Source: Winogradskyella costae
Lineage (GTDB): Bacteria; Bacteroidota; Bacteroidia; Flavobacteriales; Flavobacteriaceae
DNA length: 64,000 bases
Reading direction: 5' to 3'
NCBI RefSeq assembly: GCF_013403865.1
Contig: NZ_JABFDK010000002.1
Span: 1-64,000 of the forward strand
The notes under the pieces were generated by a model. That model searched no databases, was not told where the DNA came from, and worked only from the letters and a program-made list of their open reading frames with translations. Below are positions 52,350 to 62,258 of this stretch, one piece after another. Position 1 is the first letter of the stretch. Each line of letters opens with the position of its first letter. The position numbers and the translations under genes are program-made.

Positions 52350-55300
52350 TTAGTCTTCAGAGCCTTCAATCCACTTTTTAGCATTTACAAAAGCTTCTAA
52401 CCAAGGTGAAACTTCATCTTTTCTATCTTGTGGGTAATTGGCCCAGTTCCATTGGAAAATTGAGCGTTCAATATGTGGCATTGTAGCTAGGTGTCTTCCT
52501 GTTTTATCACAAAGCATCGCCGTGTTAAAATCCGAACCATTTGGGTTTGCAGGATACGCTGCATAACCATATTTGGCTACAATATTGTATTGGTCTTCAG
52601 AATAAGGTAAATTAAATTTTCCTTCTCCATGCGAAATCCAAACCCCAAGAGTAGCTCCTTCTAAAGAAGAAAGCATTACTGAAATGTTTTTCTGAATCTC
52701 AACAGATGTAAAGCCACTTTCGTGTTTTTTAGAATCGTTATAGGTTAGCTTGCCATGTGTTTCGTGCTCTGGATTAACCAAATCTAGTTCCATCCAAAGT
52801 TGTGCTCCATTACAAATACCAACAGACAGCGTGTCTTCTCTTTTAAAGAAATCATTTATGACTTTATTCGCTTTTTCGTTGTATTTAATGGCTCCGGCCC
52901 AACCTTTAGCAGAGCCTAAAACATCAGAATTACTAAAACCACCAACGGCACCTAAAAATTGAATATCTTCAAGTGTTTCTCTACCCGAAATTAAATCGGT
53001 CATATGAACATCCTTCACATCAAAACCAGCTAAATACATCGCATTTGCCATTTCCCGTTCAGAATTAGAACCTTTTTCTCTAAGAATGGCAGCTTTTGGA
53101 CGTGAGCTGTTTGTGCTAAGAGCATCTTTTAGTTTTCCTGTAAAATGACTTGGGAACGTAAAGTTTAATGCTTGATTTTTATAATTATCAAATCGTTCCT
53201 TCGCTAAACCGTTGGCCGTTTGTTTTTGATCGAGTAAATACGAGGTGTTGAACCATGTATCTCGTAATCTAGATACTGTCATTGTAAAGACTTGTTTACC
53301 GTTAATGATACCTAAAACATCACTTTCAGTCACTTTTCCTAGTTTATGAAATTCAATATCTGCATGAGATAAAGTCGTTTCAATAGTCGCATCATTTTCA
53401 GATTGAATTACAATACCAGCATTTTCAGCAAAAAGAACTTTAAATGCATCTTTTTCGTTTAAGCTAGTAATATCTAATTCAGCTCCTAAATTAGTGTCTG
53501 CAAAACACAATTCTAATAAGGTTGTAATCAATCCACCAGAAGCCACATCATGACCTGCAACAATTTGATTGTCTTTTATTAAATTTTGAATGGTATTAAA
53601 TACCGTTTTAACGTATGCGGCACTTTTAATATTAGGAGTGGTGTTTCCTATTTTATTATTGATTTGCGCGAATGAACTTCCCCCTAATTCAAAAGTATCT
53701 TGAGATATATTGATATAATAAATAGATCCTTTTCCTTTCTGAAAAACCGGCTCCACTACTTTCGTAATATCATTACAATTTCCGGCCGCAGAAATAATTA
53801 CGGTCCCTGGAGAAATAACATCGCCATCAGGATATTTCTGTTTCATGGATAATGAATCCTTTCCTGTTGGTACATTAATGCCTAAATCAATTGAAAATTC
53901 TGAAATTGCTTTTACAGCTTCATACAAACGAGCATCTTCACCTTCATTTTTACATGGCCACATCCAGTTTGCAGATAATGATACACTTTCTAGTCCATCT
54001 TTAAGAGGTGCCCAAATAATATTAGTTAACGCTTCTGCAATAGAATTACGACTTCCAGCTTCTGGATTAATTAATCCCGAAATAGGAGAGTGCCCAATCG
54101 ATGTTGCTATCCCTTCTTTACCTTTAAAATCGAGTGCCATAACACCAACATTATTTAAAGGGATTTGCAAAGGACCAACACATTGTTGTTTGGCTACTTT
54201 ACCACCAACACAACGGTCTACTTTATTTGTTAACCAATCTTTAGAAGCCACAGCTTCTAATTGTAATACTTGGTCTAAATAATCGTAAAATTTATCAGTG
54301 TCATAAGAAATACCTCCATAATTTTTTTCAACAGTAATGTCGTTCATTATGGTTTTTGGAGAGCTTCCAAACATATCTTCCAAGGCTAAATCCATTGGTT
54401 TTTCGCCCGTAGTTTTAGACTCAAATGTAAATCGGTGTTTTCCTGTCACTTCACCAACATCATAAATTGGAGAACGTTCTCTATCGGCAATTTTATGTAA
54501 AGTTTCTAAATGCTTTTCTGCAATAACTAACCCCATTCGTTCTTGAGATTCGTTACCAATAATTTCTTTGGCAGATAATGTTGGGTCACCAACGGGTAAC
54601 TTATCTAAATCTATTTTTCCACCGGTATCTTCAACGAGTTCAGACAAACAATTTAAATGTCCACCAGCTCCATGATCGTGGATAGAAACAATATAGTTTT
54701 CATCACTTTCAACCATTCCTCTAACTGCGTTTGCTGCACGTTTTTGCATTTCTGGGTTAGAACGTTGAACCGCATTTAATTCAATTCCTGAAGCCAAAGC
54801 ACCAGTGTCAGCTGAAGACACTGCAGCTCCTCCCATGCCAATTCTGTAGTTATCACCACCAAGAATCACAATTTTATCTCCTTCTTGCGGAATATCTTTT
54901 ATAGCTTGGTCTGCTTTTCCGTAACCAATACCTCCAGCTTGCATAATTACTTTATCGTAACCAATTTTACCATTTGTATCTTGATGCTCAAACGTTAAAA
55001 CAGATCCACAAATTAAAGGTTGCCCGAATTTATTTCCAAAATCAGAAGCTCCATTACTCGCTTTAATCAAAATGTCCATTGGAGTTTGGTACAACCATTT
55101 ACGCTCAGGAAATGCTTTTTCCCAAGGACGCTCATCGTTTAATCTCGAATAGGATGTCATGTAAACCGCTGTTCCGGCTAAAGGTAAAGACCCTTTTCCA
55201 CCAGCAAGTCTATCTCTTATTTCTCCACCAGAACCTGTTGCAGCACCATTAAAGGGTTCAACTGTAGTTGGGAAATTATGCGTTTCTGCTTTTAATGAAA

Positions 55301-56024
55301 TTACAGATTCGTAATCTTTAGTCGTATAGTAATCTGGAATGTCTGCGCGTTTCGGTGCAAATTGTTCTACAACAGGTCCTTTTATAAAGGCTACATTGTC
55401 TTTATAGGCAGAAACAATAGTACCAGGATTTTGTTTCGATGTTTCTTTAATAAGTTTGAATAAAGAGGTTTCTTTTTCTTCTCCATCAATTACAAATGTG
55501 CCGTTGAATATTTTATGACGACAGTGTTCTGAATTTACTTGTGAAAATCCAAAAACTTCAGAATCCGTTAAGGGACGTCCTATTTTTTTAGAAACGCTTT
55601 CTAAATAGTCAACTTCTTCGTCGCTAAGCGATAAACCTTCCTGTTGGTTATATTCTGAAATATTTTCAATATTTAGAATGGCTTTAGGTTGAATATCAAT
55701 TTTGAAAATATCCTGATTCAAATCTTGATATTTCTCAGAAATCATAGGGTCGTAGTCGTTGAAATCTTTAGTAGCTGAAGTAAACTCTTCAATTCTAATG
55801 ATATCAGAAATGCCCATGTTTTGGGTAATTTCAACAGCATTTGTACTCCAAGGAGTAATCATTGCAGCTCTAGGTCCAACAAAAAAAGCATCGAGAGATG
55901 CTTGTTCTAGTTTTGGTTGGTCGCCAAATAACCATGTCAATTTAGAAATGGTTTCTGTTGATAATTCTTTTGTGGCTTGAACAGCAAATACCTTACTGTT
56001 TTGGTTTCCGAAGAAATGAATCAT
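52350..56024 (-). CDS. purL: Phosphoribosylformylglycinamidine synthase, single-chain form
   Basis: Purine synthesis step 4: converts FGAR to FGAM with ATP and glutamine. At 1224 residues it is the large one-chain type (PurLQS fused). Seen in order are the N-terminal domain, SKKIGRPLTDSEVFGFSQVN and NSEHCRHKIFNG, SLKAETHNFPTTVEPFNGAA with GSGGEIRD, a second AIRS-like half (GKDSLSMKQKYPDG), and a C-terminal glutaminase with catalytic Cys in VGICNGAQ (about residue 1071) and HGEGKF. The gene stands 35 bases upstream of the kinase gene on the same strand. There are no other pur genes in the window. Confidence 0.97.
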   Translation of the reverse strand: MIHFFGNQNSKVFAVQATKELSTETISKLTWLFGDQPKLEQASLDAFFVGPRAAMITPWSTNAVEITQNMGISDIIRIEEFTSATKDFNDYDPMISEKYQDLNQDIFKIDIQPKAILNIENISEYNQQEGLSLSDEEVDYLESVSKKIGRPLTDSEVFGFSQVNSEHCRHKIFNGTFVIDGEEKETSLFKLIKETSKQNPGTIVSAYKDNVAFIKGPVVEQFAPKRADIPDYYTTKDYESVISLKAETHNFPTTVEPFNGAATGSGGEIRDRLAGGKGSLPLAGTAVYMTSYSRLNDERPWEKAFPERKWLYQTPMDILIKASNGASDFGNKFGQPLICGSVLTFEHQDTNGKIGYDKVIMQAGGIGYGKADQAIKDIPQEGDKIVILGGDNYRIGMGGAAVSSADTGALASGIELNAVQRSNPEMQKRAANAVRGMVESDENYIVSIHDHGAGGHLNCLSELVEDTGGKIDLDKLPVGDPTLSAKEIIGNESQERMGLVIAEKHLETLHKIADRERSPIYDVGEVTGKHRFTFESKTTGEKPMDLALEDMFGSSPKTIMNDITVEKNYGGISYDTDKFYDYLDQVLQLEAVASKDWLTNKVDRCVGGKVAKQQCVGPLQIPLNNVGVMALDFKGKEGIATSIGHSPISGLINPEAGSRNSIAEALTNIIWAPLKDGLESVSLSANWMWPCKNEGEDARLYEAVKAISEFSIDLGINVPTGKDSLSMKQKYPDGDVISPGTVIISAAGNCNDITKVVEPVFQKGKGSIYYINISQDTFELGGSSFAQINNKIGNTTPNIKSAAYVKTVFNTIQNLIKDNQIVAGHDVASGGLITTLLELCFADTNLGAELDITSLNEKDAFKVLFAENAGIVIQSENDATIETTLSHADIEFHKLGKVTESDVLGIINGKQVFTMTVSRLRDTWFNTSYLLDQKQTANGLAKERFDNYKNQALNFTFPSHFTGKLKDALSTNSSRPKAAILREKGSNSEREMANAMYLAGFDVKDVHMTDLISGRETLEDIQFLGAVGGFSNSDVLGSAKGWAGAIKYNEKANKVINDFFKREDTLSVGICNGAQLWMELDLVNPEHETHGKLTYNDSKKHESGFTSVEIQKNISVMLSSLEGATLGVWISHGEGKFNLPYSEDQYNIVAKYGYAAYPANPNGSDFNTAMLCDKTGRHLATMPHIERSIFQWNWANYPQDRKDEVSPWLEAFVNAKKWIEGSED

Positions 56025-56138
56025 TTATGTCGTGTGTTTGAGTTGTGTTTAGTAAAATGCAAATTTACCTTTTTTATACGTTATTTAACTCATAATCTAG
56101 TATTGAAAATTGGGAGTTGTTCACGATGTTTTAAACAT

Positions 56139-56164
56139 AAAAAAAACGACTCATGGAGTCGTTT
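56139..56164 (-). terminator. Terminator of the first endonuclease gene
   Basis: On the minus strand AAACGACTC pairs with GAGTCGTTT around CATG-like loop bases, followed by a run of T residues, about 25 bases after the stop codon. Confidence 0.85.
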
Positions 56165-56186
56165 AGTGTAATAGGTGTAATTATAA

Positions 56187-57275
56187 TTATTGTTTAATCA
56201 ATCTTTTCGTCTGACTTCCGTTATCAGAATTCAATTTTACGATATAAACTCCTGTAGTTAATTCAGAGATATTTAATTTAGTTTGGTTAGACGTGATGTT
56301 TTGAACCGTTACCTTTTTTCCTAAAATGTTAAAAACTTCAACAATAATATCTTGATTTGATAAGATGGTGACTTCATTACCATTGGCAGGATTAGGAAAC
56401 ATTTTAATATGATCTTGTTGTACGTCTGCAACCGATAAGCTTTCCCATCTGTTTTGAGCTTCAGGTCCTCCCCAAATTACAGTCGCTAAATAAGGATTGT
56501 CAATAAATGGGTTTCTATTGCCTTGGGCAAACGTGTTACTTGAATTTCCGTGATACGCATTTCTAACATCTTCTAATCCACCTTCAATAACAGGGTCTTC
56601 AGCATTCCATTCTAAAAATAAATCTATCATATCATCAGGAGTAGAAACGTTACTACCAAAACCGACACTTGTTGGCAAACAACGCTCACCATAGCGTAGG
56701 TACATGTACATTATGATTCTGGCACAATCACCTTTCCATTCATCTCCAGGATACCAGCCGCCATTAGATGCGCCAGATTCACCATTGTTGAATTGATTAG
56801 TACTTTTATCGGCAAACTTTAGATTTCCACGTTGACCATTTCTTTGAACATCGCTAGGTCTTAACATTTGCGCATCAGAACCTGGTCCGGAAGTTCCCAA
56901 GTCCGGGTTTCCTAAGGATTTTGGGTAGATATGTTCTCTGTTCCAGTCGCCTACGTTTCCTCCGTTTTGAAACTTTCCTCTAGTTCTGTCTGTCGTTAAA
57001 TTACCGTCCGTATCGTTATATCCATACACTAAGATAACGTTGTTAGAATTATTTGGATCTAAATCAGTAACGCTTGACGCCTCCCAAACATCACTATAGC
57101 TCAGAAAATTAATATGTTTATCTGTGGTGATATTAATTAAATCAGCTTTTAATGCTATACCGGTTGCAGTAAAATCCACAGTACTATAATACGATTCTAA
57201 TTCATTTGGAGGAGCTAATTGTGCAAATGAAAATGAGGTTACAAATGCTAGTAATAATGTGTAAATGTGTTTCAT
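56187..57275 (-). CDS. Secreted endonuclease I with T9SS sorting domain
   Basis: An extracellular nuclease that cuts DNA (or RNA) non-specifically. I take the start MKHIYTLLLAFVTSFSFAQ (57275), the signal peptide itself; a frame nine codons longer is open. The endonuclease I motif is seen in DWNREHIYPKSLGNPDLGTS with SDAQMLRPSD and GNLKFA, then a Trp-rich core (WYPGDEWKGDCARI). A type IX sorting domain ends the protein (MFPNPANGNEVTIL, then FNILGKKVTV and GIYIVKL-like GVYIVKLN). It pairs with a longer paralogue upstream. Confidence 0.93.
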   Translation of the reverse strand: MKHIYTLLLAFVTSFSFAQLAPPNELESYYSTVDFTATGIALKADLINITTDKHINFLSYSDVWEASSVTDLDPNNSNNVILVYGYNDTDGNLTTDRTRGKFQNGGNVGDWNREHIYPKSLGNPDLGTSGPGSDAQMLRPSDVQRNGQRGNLKFADKSTNQFNNGESGASNGGWYPGDEWKGDCARIIMYMYLRYGERCLPTSVGFGSNVSTPDDMIDLFLEWNAEDPVIEGGLEDVRNAYHGNSSNTFAQGNRNPFIDNPYLATVIWGGPEAQNRWESLSVADVQQDHIKMFPNPANGNEVTILSNQDIIVEVFNILGKKVTVQNITSNQTKLNISELTTGVYIVKLNSDNGSQTKRLIKQ

Positions 57276-57430
57276 TAATTTTTGATTTTTTAATAGAGGC
57301 AAATAGAATCTTTAGAAAAAAGATTTTTAGGTTTTGTCTGAAGCAAAGGTAAAGAAAAATAGAGATTAGTTTTTTTTAGCACCTTTTTAGAATGTATATC
57401 TTTTAAATGTTGGTGATGATGGTTTTAAAT

Positions 57431-57477
57431 AAAAAAAGCAGTTACACTTTGACAATGCTTAGTGAATAACTGCTTTT
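57431..57477 (-). terminator. Terminator of the second endonuclease gene
   Basis: AAAAGCAGTTA (57434-57444) pairs with TAACTGCTTTT (57467-57477), 11 bp, with an inner CACT/AGTG pair; on the minus strand a T run ends it. Confidence 0.9.
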
Positions 57478-57499
57478 ATATGATTGAGAATATTTGAAT

Positions 57500-59317
57500 T
57501 TATTGCTTCATAAGCTTTTTCGTTACTGTTGAATTACCTTGTGTAATTTTTATGATATAGATTCCTGTTTTTAAATTCTGAAGATTTAATTCCGTTGTTT
57601 TAGATGTGGCATGCTTTAAAACACGTTTTCCTAAAATATCAAAAATTTCTATGCTTGTGCTAACGTCAGACTTTAAATCTACAGTCAACATATTTTTAAC
57701 AGGGTTTGGGTGCAGTTTTAAATTGTCTAAATTATAGTCTGCAACAGAAAGTAAACCACAAGACCAAGATAAATTATCGAACATTACTCTGTTTGATGTT
57801 GAACTATTATTGTTAATGACTAATGATGTTACAGGACTTACATTAACATTAATAGTGGTTGTTATTGGGTCATCGCCGTAAGGTATTGTTCCCACAATAG
57901 TTCCGTTTACAACCAAATCGAAAGTTCCAGAAGCCCCGCCAAAAGTTCTTTTTGTAGTTACTGTTAAATTTTCAATTGTGTCAAATATATCGCTAATATT
58001 TGTAGCTTCTAATTGGCCATCTCTAATAGTAATGGCTTTATTATCTAATGTTTGATCCGTTCTAGCATCAGTTGCCTTCCATGTAAGATTATTATCACCT
58101 GTCCAGGTAACTTCTGTATAAGAACCAGAAGCTGCACCTATGTTTTCAAACGTCTCAGTTGTACAGGTGAGATCTGTATCACCGTTATTTGTTGTGGTTT
58201 CACAAGATTCATTGCTGAAACCAGATTCATTTCCTGCAGCATCTTTTGCTACTACTGTAAAACAAAAGGGAAGGCCCGGTAATAAATTCAGTTTAGTAGC
58301 GGAGGTGTTGTTTGAACTAAAAGCAAAATTTCCATCCATGTAAATATCGTAAGCTGTCACTCCGATATTATCTGTCGAAGCTGCCCAACTTAAATCAATA
58401 GAATTATCAGTAGGATTAGAGGCAACTAAATTAATAGGGGTTGATGGAGCTTCAGTATCTGGAGAAGGGTTCCAAATCAAATTTGCATATTCTGGGTGAT
58501 CTACAAACGGGTTTGCATTACCTTGAAAATTAAAAGCAGCATTATTTCTTTCGCGTTCTCTTTGATCTACTGGGTCTATATTATTGTGCCAATCCAACAA
58601 AACCTCAATGGCCCAAGGAAAAAAGACTTGGTTATTACTACCGTTGAACATGTTAAAACTTGTGTAACCGTCAATATTATCTTCGTAACGTGTTGCAAAA
58701 TATAATAATGATCTCGCGATATCGCCTTTAAATTCATCAATAGGTTCGAAAACGATACCTGAGTAACCAGCCATTCCACTTGTTCCGCGTTTAGAACCGT
58801 TGTCGGATGTTAAATTAACAGATCCAACATTACCAAAAGGATAAGAGCCTCTGTAGTTGTTTACACGACAATCCGTTGGGATAACGTGGTGAATGTCACT
58901 TTGCATTGGGTAATTACTATTGAAAGAGGATTGTGGAATAATATGCTCCCTGTTATAACAATCTCCTTCTGAATTTTGATTACCACCTTCATCCACATTA
59001 TGCGTAAAATTGTATGGGTCATCACCCGTTGGATTTTCAGAATAGAAATCTAAAACCGTTCCGTCATTTTCATAGTTTGTTCCACCAACAACATCCGTGT
59101 CAGAGTGTGTGTCTACATAGCCATTAGAGCCAGACACGCCAGAACCGTCATATAGTTGATCGTATGTTCTAGCGGTATGTCCATTAGAGGTAATACTTTT
59201 TAACTGTGTTTTCAATTCAAAACCAGATAAACCATTGGCACTATCGTAATAATTTGAAGGGATTTGGGCAAATCCAATACTTGATACAAATAAAAACAGA
59301 ATGTAAATGTGTTTCAT
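57500..59317 (-). CDS. Secreted endonuclease I with FnIII domain and T9SS sorting domain
   Basis: A 605-residue paralogue of the preceding nuclease. A signal peptide (about 1-17) is followed by the endonuclease I domain (about 20-285; YNREHIIPQSSFNSNYPMQS, then HHVIPTDCRVNNYRGSYPFG), a fibronectin type III domain (about 290-375; TPINLVASNPTDNSIDLSWA), a further beta-sandwich (about 380-520) and a type IX sorting domain (LHPNPVKNMLTVDL, ending KKLMKQ). Both nucleases have separate terminators, so they are expressed independently. A role in getting phosphate or bases from extracellular DNA is plausible. Confidence 0.93.
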   Translation of the reverse strand: MKHIYILFLFVSSIGFAQIPSNYYDSANGLSGFELKTQLKSITSNGHTARTYDQLYDGSGVSGSNGYVDTHSDTDVVGGTNYENDGTVLDFYSENPTGDDPYNFTHNVDEGGNQNSEGDCYNREHIIPQSSFNSNYPMQSDIHHVIPTDCRVNNYRGSYPFGNVGSVNLTSDNGSKRGTSGMAGYSGIVFEPIDEFKGDIARSLLYFATRYEDNIDGYTSFNMFNGSNNQVFFPWAIEVLLDWHNNIDPVDQRERERNNAAFNFQGNANPFVDHPEYANLIWNPSPDTEAPSTPINLVASNPTDNSIDLSWAASTDNIGVTAYDIYMDGNFAFSSNNTSATKLNLLPGLPFCFTVVAKDAAGNESGFSNESCETTTNNGDTDLTCTTETFENIGAASGSYTEVTWTGDNNLTWKATDARTDQTLDNKAITIRDGQLEATNISDIFDTIENLTVTTKRTFGGASGTFDLVVNGTIVGTIPYGDDPITTTINVNVSPVTSLVINNNSSTSNRVMFDNLSWSCGLLSVADYNLDNLKLHPNPVKNMLTVDLKSDVSTSIEIFDILGKRVLKHATSKTTELNLQNLKTGIYIIKITQGNSTVTKKLMKQ

Positions 59318-59344
59318 ATATCGTATGGTAAATAAGTTGTTTTG

Positions 59345-60556
59345 TTATTTCTTTTCTAAAAGGGCCATATAAAAACCGTCAAAACCAGATTTATAGGCTA
59401 ATATTTTCTTGTCCTTAACAAGTGTAAACTCTTTACCTGTTTCCGAATTCAAGAATTTTTCAACCTGCTTTTGGTTTTCAGAAGGCAAGACAGAGCAAGT
59501 CGCATAGACCATTTTTCCACCAGATTTCACCATTTTAGAATACTGTTCTAAAACCTCTTGCTGAGTTTTCTTGATATTCTCAATAAATTCAGGTTGTAAT
59601 TTCCACTTGGCATCCGGATTTCGTCTTAAAACCCCGAGTCCAGAACAAGGTGCGTCAATTAATAATCGATCGGCTTTACCATGCAATTTTTTAATAGGCT
59701 TCGTAGAATCGATGACTTTCATTTCGATGTTATGAACACCATTTCGACGTGCTCTCACTTTTAGTTTTCTCAATTTACTTTCGTAAATATCCATAGCTAT
59801 AAGCTGTCCTTTGTTTTCCATTAAAGATGCTAAGTGCAAGGTTTTACCACCAGCACCAGCACAAACATCCACAACCTTCATTCCTGGTTTAACATCTAAG
59901 TAGTCAGCAACTAATTGAGAAGAGGCGTCCTGTACTTCGAACCAACCATCTTTAAATGCTTGAGTTACAAAAACGTTAGCACGTTCTTTTAACTTTAAAG
60001 CAGAAGGATGATTTGGTAAAAATTCCGTCTCAATATCTTCAGACTGCAACTTTAGTTGTAAATCGGCTTTAGTTGTTTTAAGGGTGTTCACTCTAAGAAT
60101 AACTTCCGCTTGTTCGTTTTGCATGGCTATTTCTTTAGACCATTCAGCTTCCCCTAATTCTTTTACACCTAATTCGTCAATCCAATCTGGAATCGATTCT
60201 TTATACTTTCTAATTTTAGACAATTCGTCAAAACGACCTTTAATTTTTCGAGATGGGGTGTCTGAAAAGTATTTCCAATCGGGTAGTTTTATACCTTTTA
60301 ATGTTGCCCAAACAGCAAAAATTCTCCAAAGATTATCTCTGTCATATGGTGCTTTAACATCCGCAATTTCGGCGTAAAGTCTTTGGTAGCGTACGATACT
60401 ATAAACAGTTTCGGCAACAAATCCTCTATCTCTGCTTCCCCAACGTTTATCGCGTTTTAGTAATTGTTGTATTACTTTATCAGCATATTCGCCCTCATTA
60501 AAGATAAGGTGTAATCCGTCAATAACTGCGAAGCATAAGTTTCTATGTAATCTCAT
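59345..60556 (-). CDS. RNA m5C methyltransferase, RsmB/NSUN-like
   Basis: Methylates cytosine C5 in rRNA or tRNA with SAM. The N-terminal region (about 1-90, VIQQLLKRDKRWGSRDRGFV) resembles the NusB-like part of RsmB. The methyltransferase core has VDVCAGAGGKTLHLASLM for SAM binding, LIDAPCSGLGVLRRNPDAKW and YATCSVLPSEN; the two Cys residues are the catalytic and release cysteines of this class. The 403-residue length fits. The exact target cannot be told from the sequence. It stands alone. Confidence 0.9.
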   Translation of the reverse strand: MRLHRNLCFAVIDGLHLIFNEGEYADKVIQQLLKRDKRWGSRDRGFVAETVYSIVRYQRLYAEIADVKAPYDRDNLWRIFAVWATLKGIKLPDWKYFSDTPSRKIKGRFDELSKIRKYKESIPDWIDELGVKELGEAEWSKEIAMQNEQAEVILRVNTLKTTKADLQLKLQSEDIETEFLPNHPSALKLKERANVFVTQAFKDGWFEVQDASSQLVADYLDVKPGMKVVDVCAGAGGKTLHLASLMENKGQLIAMDIYESKLRKLKVRARRNGVHNIEMKVIDSTKPIKKLHGKADRLLIDAPCSGLGVLRRNPDAKWKLQPEFIENIKKTQQEVLEQYSKMVKSGGKMVYATCSVLPSENQKQVEKFLNSETGKEFTLVKDKKILAYKSGFDGFYMALLEKK

Positions 60557-60685
60557 AAATAAGTATTAGAATTTCAGAATGCAGTTTTAATATTTCTGCA
60601 AAAATGAACGTGCAAAGGTAAGAGAAAAGATTAAGAGTATAATATAATATTACAAAGTGTTAGCTTATAATAGTAAATAATTTCT

Positions 60686-60712
60686 ACAAGTTTTTTTTTT
60701 AGTGACATCTAA
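60686..60712 (+). promoter_or_regulatory. ECF-type promoter motif before the sigma gene
   Basis: ACAAGTTTTTTTTTT, then GACATCTAA; from CAAG (60687) to CATCTAA (60706) is 19 bases. The start codon of the sigma gene is 35 bases past its end. Same motif at 61328, 62260 and 63483. The sigma factor probably controls itself. Confidence 0.6.
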
Positions 60713-60746
60713 ACTAAATTAGCAGCTATATAATAGAATATACTTT

Positions 60747-61325
60747 TTGGAAGAAACTGAATTTATACAAGAACTAAAATTGAAAAGCACTAAAGCTTAC
60801 AGTCAGCTTTTAGATGATTTTCAGCAAAAAGTGTTTAGCACTTGTATTTCTTTTGTGCCTAACAAAGAAGATGCTGAAGATATAGCCCAAGATGTATTTA
60901 TAGAAGTTTTTAATTCGATTAATAAGTTTAAAGGTGATTCTAAATTATCGACATGGATTTACAGAATTACCACCAATAAATGTTTAGAGTTTATAAGAAA
61001 GAAGAATACTAAAAAGCGCTTTGCTTTTTTACAGTCTATAACCGGAAATGCCATTCCGATGGATAAAACCAATTATTTTACAGAAATGAATCATCCGGGA
61101 ATTTTATTAGAAAATAAGGAACTTAATGCCACCTTATTTAAAGCTATTAACAGTTTGCCTGAGAGTCAGTCTGTTGTGTTTACGCTACATAAAATAGATG
61201 GTAAAAGTTACCAAGAAGTAGCTGAGATTACAAAACGTAGTTTGTCTTCAATAGAGTCTATTATGTTTAGAGCTAAAAAGAATTTGAAAAATCTTTTAGA
61301 GAATTATTATAAAAATGAACATTAA
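60747..61325 (+). CDS. ECF RNA polymerase sigma factor
   Basis: A 192-residue group 4 sigma factor. The start is a TTG (MEETEFIQELKLKSTKAYSQ); no ATG fits before region 2. Region 2 shows SFVPNKEDAEDIAQDVFIEV and FKGDSKLSTWIYRITTNKCL; region 4 shows LPESQSVVFTLHKIDGKSYQ and EVAEITKRSLSSIESIMFRA. The genes that follow encode a small membrane protein (probable anti-sigma), a Spy-like protein and an EF-hand protein. Four copies of a promoter-like motif around these genes point to the local regulon. Confidence 0.92.
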   Translation: MEETEFIQELKLKSTKAYSQLLDDFQQKVFSTCISFVPNKEDAEDIAQDVFIEVFNSINKFKGDSKLSTWIYRITTNKCLEFIRKKNTKKRFAFLQSITGNAIPMDKTNYFTEMNHPGILLENKELNATLFKAINSLPESQSVVFTLHKIDGKSYQEVAEITKRSLSSIESIMFRAKKNLKNLLENYYKNEH

Positions 61326-61354
61326 CGCAAGTTTTTTTAAACTTATGCATCTAA
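61326..61354 (+). promoter_or_regulatory. ECF-type promoter motif before the anti-sigma-like gene
   Basis: CGCAAGTTTTTTTAAACTTA, then TGCATCTAA; CAAG at 61328 and CATCTAA at 61348, 20 bases apart. It lies just after the sigma stop codon and 11 bases before the next start codon, so it is an internal promoter. Confidence 0.65.
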
Positions 61355-61364
61355 AGATATAATT

Positions 61365-61679
61365 ATGAAAACTAATGTTGAAATGAATAAAAAAGTAAAA
61401 GACACCTTCGATGCTATTGAGTCTATCCAAGAGGTTAAAGTGTCTCCTTTTTTGAAGGAAAATGTTATGCATCAAATACGTCATGCATCAGAGGACATCC
61501 AAGATGCTACTAGGACATGGTTTACACCTAAATTACAATTGGCAACTTTGGTATGTGTTGTGGTTTTAAATATTGTAGCATTTAATAATTTAAAAGACAC
61601 AACTTACGAAGAGGGCTTAAGTGATTTTGCCGAGTCTTATGGTTTATCTACGAGTACAGAATCTACTTTATTAAAATAA
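61365..61679 (+). CDS. Small membrane protein, probable anti-sigma factor
   Basis: A 104-residue protein with a soluble N-terminal part of about 60 residues (VKDTFDAIESIQEVKVSPFL, then ENVMHQIRHASED), one membrane helix (about 65-80, LATLVCVVVLNIVAF) and a short acidic C-terminus. No family is recognised with confidence. Position directly after an ECF sigma gene, size and topology fit a small anti-sigma factor. A start seven codons later (MNKKVKDT) is possible. Confidence 0.6.
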   Translation: MKTNVEMNKKVKDTFDAIESIQEVKVSPFLKENVMHQIRHASEDIQDATRTWFTPKLQLATLVCVVVLNIVAFNNLKDTTYEEGLSDFAESYGLSTSTESTLLK

Positions 61680-61681
61680 TT

Positions 61682-62185
61682 ATGAAAAAAAATACAATAT
61701 TATACGTTTTACTTGTTTTTTTAATCGTGGTTAATGGATTCTTCCTGTATAATTACATGGGTTTAAGTGCTAAGGATAGGCCTAAACAACAGCATGGTGA
61801 TAAGGATTTTATCGTAAAAGAACTTAACTTTAATGCAGCACAATTAAAGGAATTTAATCAGAAAAGTAAAGGACATCATCAAACTATGATTAAATTATCA
61901 GATGAAGTAAAAGAATTAAAAGATTATCTTTTTAGTACGTTATCTGATGATACTGTCAGTACAAGAACAATAGACTCCATTACGTCTTTAGTTTGCGAAA
62001 AAGAAACAGCGAAGGAAAAGGAAATGTTTTATCATTTTAAGATGATTCAAGATATCTCTAATGAGAAGCAAAAGAAGAAATTTAAAAATATATTATTTGA
62101 TGCTTTGCGACAAGGAGATAATGCTAATAGACCACCTCCGCCTAATATGGAAGAGGGTCATAGACCACCTCCGAGACAAAACTAA
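61682..62185 (+). CDS. Spy/CpxP-like periplasmic sensor protein
   Basis: A 167-residue protein with an N-terminal membrane anchor (about 7-25), then a helical periplasmic domain like the heavy-metal resistance/Spy group: FIVKELNFNAAQLKEFNQKS, HHQTMIKLSDEVKELKDYLF and FYHFKMIQDISNEKQKKKF. The C-terminus is rich in Pro and His-free (RPPPPPNMEEGHRPPPRQN has one His). Such proteins act as periplasmic chaperones or metal-binding sensors. The start is two bases after the anti-sigma-like stop. Confidence 0.85.
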   Translation: MKKNTILYVLLVFLIVVNGFFLYNYMGLSAKDRPKQQHGDKDFIVKELNFNAAQLKEFNQKSKGHHQTMIKLSDEVKELKDYLFSTLSDDTVSTRTIDSITSLVCEKETAKEKEMFYHFKMIQDISNEKQKKKFKNILFDALRQGDNANRPPPPNMEEGHRPPPRQN

Positions 62186-62203
62186 TACTAGTAAAATGAT
62201 ATA

Positions 62204-62234
62204 AAGACCTTCAACTAAAATGAAGGTTTTTTTT
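62204..62234 (+). terminator. Terminator after the Spy-like gene
   Basis: ACCTTCA (62207-62213) pairs with TGAAGGT (62221-62227), followed by eight T residues. Confidence 0.85.
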
Positions 62235-62258
62235 GTGTTTTATTTAACAAAGACCATC

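Noticed and set aside
53845..54282. Plus-strand open frame of 145 codons inside purL
   Set aside because: Antisense to a strongly conserved part of purL; codon bias of the sense gene creates it.
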